A DNA stretch of 25,530 bases from Desulfuromonadales bacterium (GCA_014860175.1 JACZKF010000619.1:1-25530); one strand, 5' to 3'. Positions 7,616 to 15,089 are shown, counted from the first letter of the stretch. Made by a program: numbers and translations. Notes: generated by a model from the sequence alone, not told the origin.

Positions 7616-9286
7616 ATGGACTACGAAGACAATTACAAAAATTTGGCGACGGCAAAGGTGGAGTGGGAAAAGGCCAGGTCGAAATACGTCGATAAGCTGA
7701 AGGAGAAGGAGACCCTCTCCGGCCTTCCGGTGAAGACCGTCTACACGCCCGAGGACACCCAGGGGCTCGAACTCGGGACGATGCCGGGGGTCTATCCCTT
7801 TACCCGCGGGCTTTACCCCGACGGCTATGCCCTGACCCCCTGGATGCAGCAGATGGTCTTCGGCTACGGAACCGTCGACGAGACCAGGCAGAAGATGGAG
7901 TCCCTGGTCAACCTCGGGATGGAAGGCCACTTCGGCAACAAGGTCTTCAATATCGTCTTGGATATCCCGAGCATGTATGGGATCGATTCCGACCACCCGG
8001 AGGCGGAAGGGAACGTCGGCCAGTGCGGCGTCACCCTCTGCACGGTCGAAGATTACGACCAGCTGATCCAGGGGTGGGATCTCAAGACCACCAACTTCTC
8101 CCTCATCACTGGCGACAACTGCCTTCCGGCCCTGGCGCTCATCTCGGCGGCCGCCATCCGGCGCGGGGACGGGTACGGGGTGCTGCGCGGCAATTCGATG
8201 AACTGGTACCCGCGGACCGCCGTCCAGGATATTCCGTCCTGGGAGCCGAAAAACGGCTACGCGTTGATCACCGAACTGATCCGCTTCTGCTCGCAGAACA
8301 TCCCGGCCTGGAATACTGCCAATATCTTCATGTACGGCCTGTCGGAAGCGGGGGCGACGCCGCTCCAGGAACTCGCCTACGGAATGTCCTGGGGCAAATC
8401 GGTCATCGACGCCGGCTTGCGGGCCGGCCTGGAGCCGGACGCCTTCATCGGCCGGCTCGGCTTCCAGATCGGTTGCCAGTCCCACTTTTTCGAGGAGGTC
8501 GCCAAATTCCGGGCGGTCCGGAAGATGTGGGCCAAGCTCTGCCGGGATGCCGGCGTCGTCAAGCCGTACAACATGCATGCCCGTTTTCACTGCCACACCA
8601 GCGGCAACGTCCTCACGGCCCAGGAGCCGCTCAACAATACGGCCCGCGTCACCATGCAGGTCATGGCGGCGGTCATGGGCGGGGCCCAGTCGATCCACGC
8701 CTGCTCCTTCGACGAGAGCATCGGCATTCCGACCGAGCTTTCTCACCGCACGGCGCTGCGCACCCAGCAGATCATGATGTACGAAAGCGGTCTGCGCGAC
8801 GTCGCCGATCCCCTCGCCGGCTCCTATTATGTCGAGTGCCTCACCGATCAGATGGAGAAGGCCGCCTGGCAGATCTTCAATGAGCTCGAGGAGCGCGGCG
8901 GCTATCAGCAGGGGCTCGCCGACGGCAGCATCAAGCGCGCCATCGACCACAGCGCCTACATCACCAAGCAGAAGATCAAGACCGGCAAGCAGCCGGTGGT
9001 CGGCCTCAACAAGTTCGTCCTCAACGAGAAAGCCGACTACGAGCCGTTCCGGGTCGACCTCTCCCTCGAGCGCAAGGCGATCGAGCGCCTGAACGCCTTC
9101 CGCCAGAAGCGCAGCCAGAAGGATGTCGAGCAGGCCCTTGCCACAGTGAAAAACGCCTGCCTCGCTTTCCGCGACGGAAGCGGCGAGCTGATGCCGGTGC
9201 TGATCGAGGCGGCCCTCAAGGGGGCGACCAACGGCGAGATGTGCGAAGTCATGCGCGGCGTCTTTGGCTGGGTAGTGACCGAGTAG
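7616..9286 (+). CDS. Coenzyme-B12-dependent acyl-CoA mutase, large (substrate-binding) subunit, divergent active site
   Basis: A 556-residue TIM-barrel subunit of the methylmalonyl-CoA mutase superfamily, the size of the split isobutyryl-CoA and 2-hydroxyisobutyryl-CoA mutase large subunits. Conserved landmarks include PGVYPFTRGLYP (57-68), DSDHPEAEGNVG (124-135), FFEEVAKFRA (291-300), RFHCHTSGNVLTAQ (323-336) and DPLAGSYYVE (398-407). Substrate-pocket residues differ: by-eye alignment puts Val81 at MCM Tyr89, Val114 at HcmA Asp117, Ala216 at MCM Arg207 and Gly241 at the otherwise conserved His244; the TIQND motif is replaced by NSMNW (193-197). The ATG at 7616 is 8 bases after GGAGG; a TTG at 7610 is too close. 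It probably rearranges a hydrophobic, possibly bulky acyl-CoA. Calling it methylmalonyl-CoA mutase would be wrong on these residues. Confidence 0.88.
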   Translation: MDYEDNYKNLATAKVEWEKARSKYVDKLKEKETLSGLPVKTVYTPEDTQGLELGTMPGVYPFTRGLYPDGYALTPWMQQMVFGYGTVDETRQKMESLVNLGMEGHFGNKVFNIVLDIPSMYGIDSDHPEAEGNVGQCGVTLCTVEDYDQLIQGWDLKTTNFSLITGDNCLPALALISAAAIRRGDGYGVLRGNSMNWYPRTAVQDIPSWEPKNGYALITELIRFCSQNIPAWNTANIFMYGLSEAGATPLQELAYGMSWGKSVIDAGLRAGLEPDAFIGRLGFQIGCQSHFFEEVAKFRAVRKMWAKLCRDAGVVKPYNMHARFHCHTSGNVLTAQEPLNNTARVTMQVMAAVMGGAQSIHACSFDESIGIPTELSHRTALRTQQIMMYESGLRDVADPLAGSYYVECLTDQMEKAAWQIFNELEERGGYQQGLADGSIKRAIDHSAYITKQKIKTGKQPVVGLNKFVLNEKADYEPFRVDLSLERKAIERLNAFRQKRSQKDVEQALATVKNACLAFRDGSGELMPVLIEAALKGATNGEMCEVMRGVFGWVVTE

Positions 9287-9297
9287 GCTGCCGCTTC

Positions 9298-9323
9298 GCC
9301 GGCGACCGGCGGGGCCAGCCCCG
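9298..9323 (+). other. Tandem hairpins between mutase subunit genes
   Basis: The 66-base gap between the two mutase subunit genes contains CGCCGG-CGA-CCGGCG (9298-9312) followed by GGGG-CCAG-CCCC (9312-9323). No T-tract follows. It may be an mRNA-processing or stability element that sets the subunit ratio. Function is not shown by sequence. Confidence 0.35.
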
Positions 9324-9352
9324 AAATATCAAAGGACGAAAGGGGTTACGAC

Positions 9353-9790
9353 ATGTCTGAGCAGCATATAAAGGTGCTGGTGGCCAAGAAGAAAATCGAT
9401 GTCCATGGCCGTGGCAGCAAGTTGATCGCGCAGGAGTTGCGGGATGCAGGGATGGAAGTGGTCTACTTCCGCTTCGGAACGGTCGACGACATCGTCAATG
9501 CCGTGGTGCAGGAAGATGTGGACGTGCTGGCCCTCAGCATCTTCACCAGCGGGCACCTGGCGATCACCCAGAAACTGATCCCGGCGCTGAAGGCCAGAGG
9601 TGTCGACGACCTGCTGCTGGTTATGGGGGGGTGCATCCCCGAGGTCGACTTCGATGCCCTCAGGGGGCTTGGCGCCCACGAGGTGTTCCTCCCGGGTCTC
9701 CCCGGGGAAGTGGTCGCCGACTACATCAAGCAGAACGTGGGCAAGCGCTCCCTGGCCGAAACCGGGAAACTCGCTGCCGCGGCGCAGTAG
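9353..9790 (+). CDS. Coenzyme-B12-dependent acyl-CoA mutase, small (cobalamin-binding) subunit
   Basis: A 145-residue Rossmann-like B12-binding domain, the size of IcmB/HcmB. The base-off/His-on signature DxHxxG is present as DVHGRG, with His18 the likely lower axial ligand to cobalt. The SxL motif appears as SIF within LALSIFTSGH, and the GG motif as VMGGCIPEVD. So cobalamin binding is kept even though the partner large subunit has an unusual substrate pocket. The usual DGHDRG is altered to DVHGRG. Its place immediately after the large subunit shows that the two form the mutase. The C-terminal tail after about residue 130 is Ala-rich and probably disordered. Confidence 0.93.
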   Translation: MSEQHIKVLVAKKKIDVHGRGSKLIAQELRDAGMEVVYFRFGTVDDIVNAVVQEDVDVLALSIFTSGHLAITQKLIPALKARGVDDLLLVMGGCIPEVDFDALRGLGAHEVFLPGLPGEVVADYIKQNVGKRSLAETGKLAAAAQ

Positions 9791-9802
9791 GGGAGAAGAC
9801 CG

Positions 9803-10600
9803 ATGGCCTTCGAAACGATCATCCTGGAAAAGAACAACAGCGTTGCCCAGATCACCTTCAACCGTCCGAAGGTCTTCAACGCCTACAGCGAGAAGATGTC
9901 GCACGAACTGCAGCAGGCGGTGGCCGAGGTCGGGGCGGACACGTCCCTGCGGGTCCTGGTGCTCAAGGGGAGCGGCGAGAACTTCCTCGCCGGCGCCGAC
10001 ATCACTATGCTCAACTTCTGGTCGAAGACCGCCGATGAACAGGGGTGGGAGAAGGTGAAGGAGATTCTCGACGGTCACTTCAGCCCCACCCTCCTCGAGA
10101 AGCTGCCGATCCCGGTGATCGCCGCCGTGGACGGGATGGCCTGGGGGATGGGGAGCGAGATCGCCCTCGGCTGCGATTTCCGCATCTGCACCGACCGCGC
10201 CTCCTTCGCCCAGCCGGAGATCAACCTGGGGGTCATCACCGGCGGCGGCGCCAGCCAGAGGCTGCCGCGGATCGTCGGCAAGGCCAAGGCGATGGAGATG
10301 ATCCTCACCGGCAAGCCGATCAACGCCCAGGACGCCTGCCACTGGGGCCTGGTCAACAAGGTGGTGGCGCCCGAGGCGCTGGATGCCGAGGTCGCCAGCC
10401 TGGCCAAGGCGATCATGTCGAAGAGCCCGCTGATGGTCGGCTGGGCCAAGCAGTGCGTCAACCTCGTTCTCGACCACGACCTGCTGAGCGGCATCGACAA
10501 GGAGCTGGCCCAGTTTGCGAAAACCTTCGCCACCCAGGATGCCAAGGAGGGGACCTCCGCCTTCCTGGAGAAGCGCAAGGCGAATTTCACCGGCAAATAA
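9803..10600 (+). CDS. Enoyl-CoA hydratase (crotonase family), second copy
   Basis: A 265-residue crotonase with oxyanion segment FLAGADI (61-67), Glu119 in GMGSEIALGCD and Glu139 in FAQPEINLG, followed by ITGGGASQRL, so both catalytic carboxylates are present. It ends in AFLEKRKANF, nearly identical to the tail of the hydratase at 3885. It follows the mutase small subunit by 12 bases with a GGGGAGA ribosome-binding site, and may act on the product of the mutase after dehydrogenation. Hydration of an enoyl-CoA is the default reading, but the crotonase fold also does isomerisation, dehalogenation and C-C cleavage, so the exact reaction is open. Confidence 0.9.
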   Translation: MAFETIILEKNNSVAQITFNRPKVFNAYSEKMSHELQQAVAEVGADTSLRVLVLKGSGENFLAGADITMLNFWSKTADEQGWEKVKEILDGHFSPTLLEKLPIPVIAAVDGMAWGMGSEIALGCDFRICTDRASFAQPEINLGVITGGGASQRLPRIVGKAKAMEMILTGKPINAQDACHWGLVNKVVAPEALDAEVASLAKAIMSKSPLMVGWAKQCVNLVLDHDLLSGIDKELAQFAKTFATQDAKEGTSAFLEKRKANFTGK

Positions 10601-10632
10601 GCCATCAACCTGACAATAAAGAGGAGTGCAAT

Positions 10633-11397
10633 ATGAGTCTCAATATCTTCAGCCTGGAGGGAAAAGTCGCCATCGTCACCGGTGGCAGCCGCGGTTTCGG
10701 TAAAGCGATCGCCCTCGGGCTCGCCGAGGCCGGCGCCCACGTGGTGGTCGCCAGCCGCACCCAGGCCGACCTCGACCAGGTGGCGAAAGCGATCGAAGCC
10801 AAGGGACGCCAAGCCCTGGCCGTGGCCGCCGACATGCTCGATCGGGCGTCGATCGAAAACCTGGCCGCCAAGACGATCGAGAAATTCGGCAAGATCGACA
10901 TCCTGATCAACAACGCCGGCCAGGGGAGCACAGTCCCCTTCCTGAAACTGACCGAGGACCAGTGGGACCAGATCCTCAAGGTCAATCTCAAGGGGTATTT
11001 CCTCTGCACCCAGATCATCGGTCAGCACATGTTCAAGGCCAAATCGGGGCGCGTGATCAACATCTCCTCCACCATGGGGGACTACCCGCTCCCCTACATG
11101 GCCGCCTATGCCGCCTCCAAGGGGGGGATCAACGCCATGACCAAGAGCCTGGCCCAGGAGTGGGCGACCCGTGGCATCACCGTCAACTCCATCGCCCCCT
11201 CCTATTTCGCCACCGACATCACAAAGGATGCGATGGAGGACGAGGCGAGCACCAAGATGATCATGGCGAAGACCCCGATCAACCGCTGGGGACAGGTCGA
11301 GGAGCTGGTCGGTCTGGTCATCTACCTGGCCTCGGGCGCCTCGAGCTTCATGACCGGCGCCATCATCCCGCTCGATGGCGGGTGGTCGGCCGGGTAA
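10633..11397 (+). CDS. Short-chain dehydrogenase/reductase (SDR)
   Basis: A 254-residue classical SDR. It has the cofactor motif TGGSRGFG (16-23), the NNAG motif (93-96), and the catalytic set Asn118, Ser146, Tyr159 and Lys163 (YAASK). Ser41-Arg42 after the second strand, rather than an Asp, points to NADP(H), though not firmly. It resembles 3-oxoacyl-ACP/CoA reductases and ring-hydroxyl dehydrogenases. The ATG at 10633 has GAGGAG 6 bases upstream; the frame is also open upstream but belongs to another gene there. The operon also has two dedicated 3-hydroxyacyl-CoA dehydrogenases, so this enzyme probably handles a different alcohol, such as a ring or tertiary-branch-adjacent hydroxyl, or the opposite stereochemistry. 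Confidence 0.9.
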   Translation: MSLNIFSLEGKVAIVTGGSRGFGKAIALGLAEAGAHVVVASRTQADLDQVAKAIEAKGRQALAVAADMLDRASIENLAAKTIEKFGKIDILINNAGQGSTVPFLKLTEDQWDQILKVNLKGYFLCTQIIGQHMFKAKSGRVINISSTMGDYPLPYMAAYAASKGGINAMTKSLAQEWATRGITVNSIAPSYFATDITKDAMEDEASTKMIMAKTPINRWGQVEELVGLVIYLASGASSFMTGAIIPLDGGWSAG

Positions 11398-11442
11398 GGG
11401 GGCGCTTTCCTGAGCGCGACAGATCAGCAACGTGCCGGCCGC

Positions 11443-11459
11443 TCGAGGGCGGCCCTCGA
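11443..11459 (+). other. Intercistronic hairpin
   Basis: TCGAGGG-CGG-CCCTCGA forms a perfect 7-bp stem with a 3-base loop, and overlaps an alternative GGCCGC/GCGGCC stem at 11437-11454. It sits in the 81-base gap between the SDR and the next gene, just before the GGGAGG ribosome-binding site at 11465. No T-run follows, so read-through is expected. Confidence 0.35.
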
Positions 11460-11478
11460 CAGCAGGGAGGAATGCAGA

Positions 11479-13281
11479 ATGGGTCAGAGAGTTGAAATCA
11501 AATCCAAAGTCGGAACGCTCGCCGACATCGGTAACATCATCCGCCCGGGCGACTTCGTCGCCATCGGCGGCGGCTGGAGCTGCAACAAGCCGATGGCCGT
11601 CGTCCGCGAAATCATCCGGCAGAAGATAGACAAGCTCAAGGTAATGTCGATCGTCGGCGGCTGGGAGATGGAGTGGCTGCTGGCGGCCGGCTGCGTCGAC
11701 CACCTGGTCTTCAGTTTTCTCAGCCTGGAGTTCTTCGGGCTGCCGGCCAACTTTCGCCACGTGGCAGAGAAGCAGCTGATCAAGCTGACCGAGATCGAAG
11801 GGTGCAGCATGATCAAAGGGCTCGAGGCGGCCCGCTTCGGCCTGCCTTTCGCCCAGTTCATGGGCCCCAAGGGCTCCGACATCGTCAAGGAAGCCCCGGA
11901 GCTTTATAAAACCATCGATTGCCCCTTCACCGGCAAGGAGCTGACGGCCATTCAGGCGATCGTGCCGGATGTGGCGGTGATCCATGCCCAACGCGCCGAC
12001 GAGCAGGGGAATATCCAGATCTTTGGCACTTCCGCCTCCGACGTGGATATGGCCATGGCCGCCAAAAAAGTCATCGTCACCGTCGAGGAGATCGTCAGCG
12101 GCGACGAGCTCCGCAAGAACAAGTCGGCGACCAAGCTGTTCAGGACCGATGTCGACCTGGTGATCCACTGCCCCTTCGGCGCCAGCCCCTGCAGCTCGAT
12201 CCCCTACTACTCGGCCCACCTGCTGCAGATGATGCAGGACGTCCAGGGGCTCCAGCCGAAGACGGCCAAGGAGTACATCGCGGCGACCCTCGGCAGCAAC
12301 GAGGCGGAGTACTGGAGCAAGGTCGGCGGCGAGGCGGCGAAGCAGACGCTCTCCGCGCTGGCCAAGGTGACCCAGCGGGTCGATTACCCGGTGCAGCTGC
12401 TGGCGGAGAAGGCGAAGGAATTCGACGCCGCCGACCAGATGGTGACCAGCCTGGCGCGGACCATCGACGACGACGATTCGATCGTCCTCGGTTCCTTTAC
12501 CCCGCTCGCCTACGCCGCCTACAACCTGGCCAAACTGACCACGGCGCCGAACGCCTTCATGGTCGGCTACAGCGGCGTCGACCCCTACCCGTTCCAGATG
12601 GGGTTCCACACCTCCGAGGCGGCCTGCATCGGCAACTCGGCCGGCCTCTGGTCGATGACCGAGTGCATCGAGGCGCTGCATTTCCGCGGCACCGGCGACG
12701 TCGAGGCGGTCTCCAGCGCCCAGCTGGACGCCAACGGCGACATCAACATCTCCTGGCTGCCGCTGCCGGTCAAAGGGGCCGACGGCAACCCGACCGGCGA
12801 GTGGAACACGCGCGGCCTGCGTCTGCCGGGGGGGGCCGGGGCGCCGGTCGTCTTCGGCCTGCACCGCAAGTCGGTCGCCTACTTCCCGAACCACTCGAAG
12901 CAGGTCTTCGTGCCGAAGGTCAACTACATCACCGGCACCCGGGTCTATCTCACCGACGCGGAGCGGCTCGAGCAGGGGCTGCAGCCGGGGCCGATGATCG
13001 TCGTCACCAACCTGTGCGTCATGGAGATGCGCGAGCGCGGCCGGTGGAAGGTCGTCTCCCTGCACCAGGGGGTCAAGCCGGAGGACGTCATTGCCAACAC
13101 CGGGTTCCCGCTGGAGATCGCCGCCGACTGCCCGGTGACCGAGGCGCCGACCCTGCAGGAGCAGGAACTGATCCGGGTCATCGACCCGAAGGGGATCCGT
13201 CTCCTCGACTTCCTCAGCGGCAAGGAGCGTGCGGCCAAGCTGCCGGCCATCCTCCAGGAAGAATGGAACTCTGTCGCCTAA
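11479..13281 (+). CDS. Fused family I CoA-transferase-like protein (GctA-GctB / IpdAB-type), catalytic Glu absent
   Basis: A 600-residue single-chain fusion. Residues 1 to about 285 align with the alpha subunit of glutaconate CoA-transferase (for example NKPMAVVREIIRQ, and PDVAVIHAQRADEQGN at 163-178). About 310-575 align with the beta subunit (SSAQLDANGDIN at 412-423, IANTGFPLEIA near 538-548). In true transferases a beta-subunit Glu (Glu54 in Acidaminococcus GctB) forms the CoA thioester; here that position falls on Tyr364 in MVGYSGVDP and no Glu occurs from about 355 to 378. The steroid-degradation enzyme IpdAB also belongs to this fold and hydrolyses a ring C-C bond instead of moving CoA. 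The protein may therefore be a C-C or thioester hydrolase. It sits between the SDR and a divergent crotonase. Start ATG 11479 follows GGGAGG by 8 bases. Confidence 0.82.
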   Translation: MGQRVEIKSKVGTLADIGNIIRPGDFVAIGGGWSCNKPMAVVREIIRQKIDKLKVMSIVGGWEMEWLLAAGCVDHLVFSFLSLEFFGLPANFRHVAEKQLIKLTEIEGCSMIKGLEAARFGLPFAQFMGPKGSDIVKEAPELYKTIDCPFTGKELTAIQAIVPDVAVIHAQRADEQGNIQIFGTSASDVDMAMAAKKVIVTVEEIVSGDELRKNKSATKLFRTDVDLVIHCPFGASPCSSIPYYSAHLLQMMQDVQGLQPKTAKEYIAATLGSNEAEYWSKVGGEAAKQTLSALAKVTQRVDYPVQLLAEKAKEFDAADQMVTSLARTIDDDDSIVLGSFTPLAYAAYNLAKLTTAPNAFMVGYSGVDPYPFQMGFHTSEAACIGNSAGLWSMTECIEALHFRGTGDVEAVSSAQLDANGDINISWLPLPVKGADGNPTGEWNTRGLRLPGGAGAPVVFGLHRKSVAYFPNHSKQVFVPKVNYITGTRVYLTDAERLEQGLQPGPMIVVTNLCVMEMRERGRWKVVSLHQGVKPEDVIANTGFPLEIAADCPVTEAPTLQEQELIRVIDPKGIRLLDFLSGKERAAKLPAILQEEWNSVA

Positions 13282-13306
13282 CAGCTCTGAAGCAAGGAGA
13301 ATTGAT

Positions 13307-14098
13307 ATGCCATACACCGTTTTCAAGATCGAGAAGAAAGCCAACTACGCGATTGTCACCTTCGATCGCCCCGACAAGTTCAATGCCGCCAATGCCACGG
13401 TCTTCAGCGAACTGGCCGCCGCCATCCGGGAGCTTGACGCCGACAAGGAGGTCGGGTGTATCATCCTGACCGGACAGACCTTCATCCATCCGAAGAAGGG
13501 GACCAAGTTCCCGGTCTTCTCCGCCGGTGCCGATGTCGAGCAGTTCTCCACCGTCGGCAAGACCGAGGACGGCTTCTCCTTCATCAAGACCTGCTTCGAG
13601 CCGTTCAAGGCGATCGAGCTCTGCGAAACCCCGGTGATCGCCGCCGTCAACGGCGCCGCCTTCGGCTTCGGCTTCGAGATTTCCGGCTGCTGCGACATGG
13701 TCTTCGCCTCCAAGAGCGCCAAGTTCGCCCTCAAGGAGATCAATCACGGGGCGATCCCGGCCTGGTGCATCACCCGGGGGCTGGAAAAGTACGGCAAGAA
13801 CGTCGTCGCCTATCTTTGCCTCTCGGCCAAGGAGCTCGAACCGGAGGAGGCGCGGCGCCTGGGGATCGTCGTCGACGTCTTCGAGGACGACGAACTGCTG
13901 CCCAAGTGCGAGGAGCTGGCCGAGCGGATCGCGGCCAACAGCTATATGGCCAAAACCTTCATCAAGACCACTCTCAACCGGCACGCCGTCGCCGATTACC
14001 AAGACGCCGAGCGGTTCATGCCGACGATCTTCGCCACCCAGTTCATGCAGGGGGCCTTCGCCCGCTTCCTGCAGGGGGACACCAAGAACGTCAAATAA
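13307..14098 (+). CDS. Divergent crotonase-family protein
   Basis: A 263-residue crotonase differing from its two neighbours. It keeps both acidic positions (Glu124 in GFGFEISG, Glu144 in FALKEINHG) and the oxyanion segment FSAGADV (71-77). It has about 10 extra residues just before the oxyanion hole (TFIHPKKGTKFP, 58-69), and the usual IPGAGGTQRL loop is replaced by IPAWCITRGL. These changes are next to the substrate and suggest a reaction or substrate other than simple enoyl-CoA hydration, for example ring hydrolysis as in some steroid and alicyclic pathways. The ATG at 13307 has AAGGAGA 6 bases upstream. It follows the fused CoA-transferase-like gene by 25 bases and is tightly co-transcribed. 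Confidence 0.85.
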   Translation: MPYTVFKIEKKANYAIVTFDRPDKFNAANATVFSELAAAIRELDADKEVGCIILTGQTFIHPKKGTKFPVFSAGADVEQFSTVGKTEDGFSFIKTCFEPFKAIELCETPVIAAVNGAAFGFGFEISGCCDMVFASKSAKFALKEINHGAIPAWCITRGLEKYGKNVVAYLCLSAKELEPEEARRLGIVVDVFEDDELLPKCEELAERIAANSYMAKTFIKTTLNRHAVADYQDAERFMPTIFATQFMQGAFARFLQGDTKNVK

Positions 14099-14155
14099 GG
14101 TGATGGCCGCGGTTTTGGCGAGCAGGCAGACATCAGGACTCTTTGGGAGGACAGC

Positions 14156-15028
14156 ATGAGCAAGATAAAGAAGGTAGCGGTGCTGGGCGCCGGGATGATG
14201 GGGAGCGATATCGCACTCTCCTGTGCCCTCGCCGGCTACGAGGTACTGATCAAGGAAATCAGTCTTGAACTGGCCCAGGCCGGGGTCGAGAGGATCAAGA
14301 CGAGCTTGGCCAAATGGGCCGAGAAGGGGCGTCTCGAGGTGACGGCGGAGCAGCAGCAGGCGGCCGTCGCCCGGATCACCCCGACCGGCAGCTTCGATGG
14401 CTTCGGCGACGTCGACCTGGTGATCGAGGCGATTTTCGAGGACATCAGCGTCAAGGCGGAAAATTTCAACCAGCTGGCGGAGGTGTGCAAGCCGGAGTGC
14501 ATCATCGCCTCCAACACCTCCTCGCTGCCGATCACCAAGCTCGGGGCCTGCTTCAAGAATCCCGAGCGGCGCAGCCGGTTCCTGGGGATGCACTTCTTCT
14601 CCCCGGCCATCATCATGAAGCTGGTCGAGGTGATCAAGGGGGAGGACACCTCCGCCGAGACGATCGAGACCGCCTTCAACTTCTGCCTGAGCATCGGCAA
14701 GGAGCCGGTCCGGGTCGCCGACTGCGCCGGCTTCGTCGTCAACCGGATCCTCGGCGCCATCAACGACGAAGCGATCCGCCTCTACGAGGAAGGGATCGCC
14801 TCGGCCGAAGACATCGACAAGGCCTGCAAGCTCGGCCTCGGCCATCCGGTCGGCCCCTTCGCCCTGATGGACCAGATCAGCAACGAACTGAACCTGAAGA
14901 TCGCCCGCATCTTCCACGAGGCGTACGGCGACCGTTTCCTGCCGCGTCCGGCGATGGTGCGCAAGGTCGATGCCGGCCATTTCGGCCGCAAGACCGGCAA
15001 GGGCTGGTTCGATTACTCCAAGAAGTAA
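14156..15028 (+). CDS. 3-Hydroxyacyl-CoA dehydrogenase, first copy
   Basis: A 290-residue NAD-dependent dehydrogenase that oxidises L-3-hydroxyacyl-CoA to 3-oxoacyl-CoA. The N-terminal Rossmann fold has GAGMMG (11-16) and an acidic residue (Glu34) after the second strand, fitting NAD. The catalytic His146 lies in GMHFFSPA, and the C-terminal dimerisation domain has DCAGFVVNR and GHPVGPFALMDQ. Where mitochondrial short-chain enzymes have HFFNP this has HFFSP, as in many FadB/FadJ proteins. The start ATG 14156 follows GGGAGG by 5 bases. It is separated by 57 bases from the crotonase and by 100 structured bases from the next dehydrogenase. It could serve the first of two beta-oxidation rounds. 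Confidence 0.92.
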   Translation: MSKIKKVAVLGAGMMGSDIALSCALAGYEVLIKEISLELAQAGVERIKTSLAKWAEKGRLEVTAEQQQAAVARITPTGSFDGFGDVDLVIEAIFEDISVKAENFNQLAEVCKPECIIASNTSSLPITKLGACFKNPERRSRFLGMHFFSPAIIMKLVEVIKGEDTSAETIETAFNFCLSIGKEPVRVADCAGFVVNRILGAINDEAIRLYEEGIASAEDIDKACKLGLGHPVGPFALMDQISNELNLKIARIFHEAYGDRFLPRPAMVRKVDAGHFGRKTGKGWFDYSKK

Positions 15029-15036
15029 GGTTCGAT

Positions 15037-15089
15037 CCTGCCCGGGCAGGTGCAGGAGTGTACGGGCAGGCCGGCCCCGGGGCCGCCTG
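15037..15089. promoter_or_regulatory. Palindromes in the 100-base gap before the second acyl-CoA dehydrogenase
   Basis: CCTGCCCGGGCAGG is a perfect 14-base palindrome at 15037-15050. A second structure at 15067-15089 has arms CAGGC(C)GGCCCC and GGGGCCGCCTG with one bulged C. The octamer CGGGCAGG occurs at 15043 and again at 15063, exactly 20 bases apart, about two helical turns. This fits either a dimer-binding operator with an internal promoter or an RNA hairpin in the long mRNA. No good -35/-10 pair is visible next to it. Confidence 0.35.

Noticed and set aside
7616..9790. Labelling the mutase as methylmalonyl-CoA mutase
   Set aside because: The residues that bind the methylmalonyl carboxylate (Tyr89, Arg207) are not present, and neither propionyl-CoA carboxylase nor epimerase is nearby.
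7616..9790. Labelling the mutase as 2-hydroxyisobutyryl-CoA mutase
   Set aside because: Val81 is near to the Ile90 of HcmA, but the hydroxyl-binding Asp117 position is Val114 and His244 is Gly241.
10045..11397. A hydratase-SDR fusion suggested by one open frame from 10045
   Set aside because: The upstream part is out of frame with the hydratase and has no SDR homology; the SDR has its own ATG at 10633 with a GAGGAG site.
10075..13344. A 1089-codon open frame on the minus strand
   Set aside because: It is antisense to four recognised genes, with Arg/Asp/Gly/His-rich low-complexity translation typical of a shadow frame. The same applies to the minus-strand frames at 1887-3632, 7358-8950, 13214-15112 and 15138-17084.
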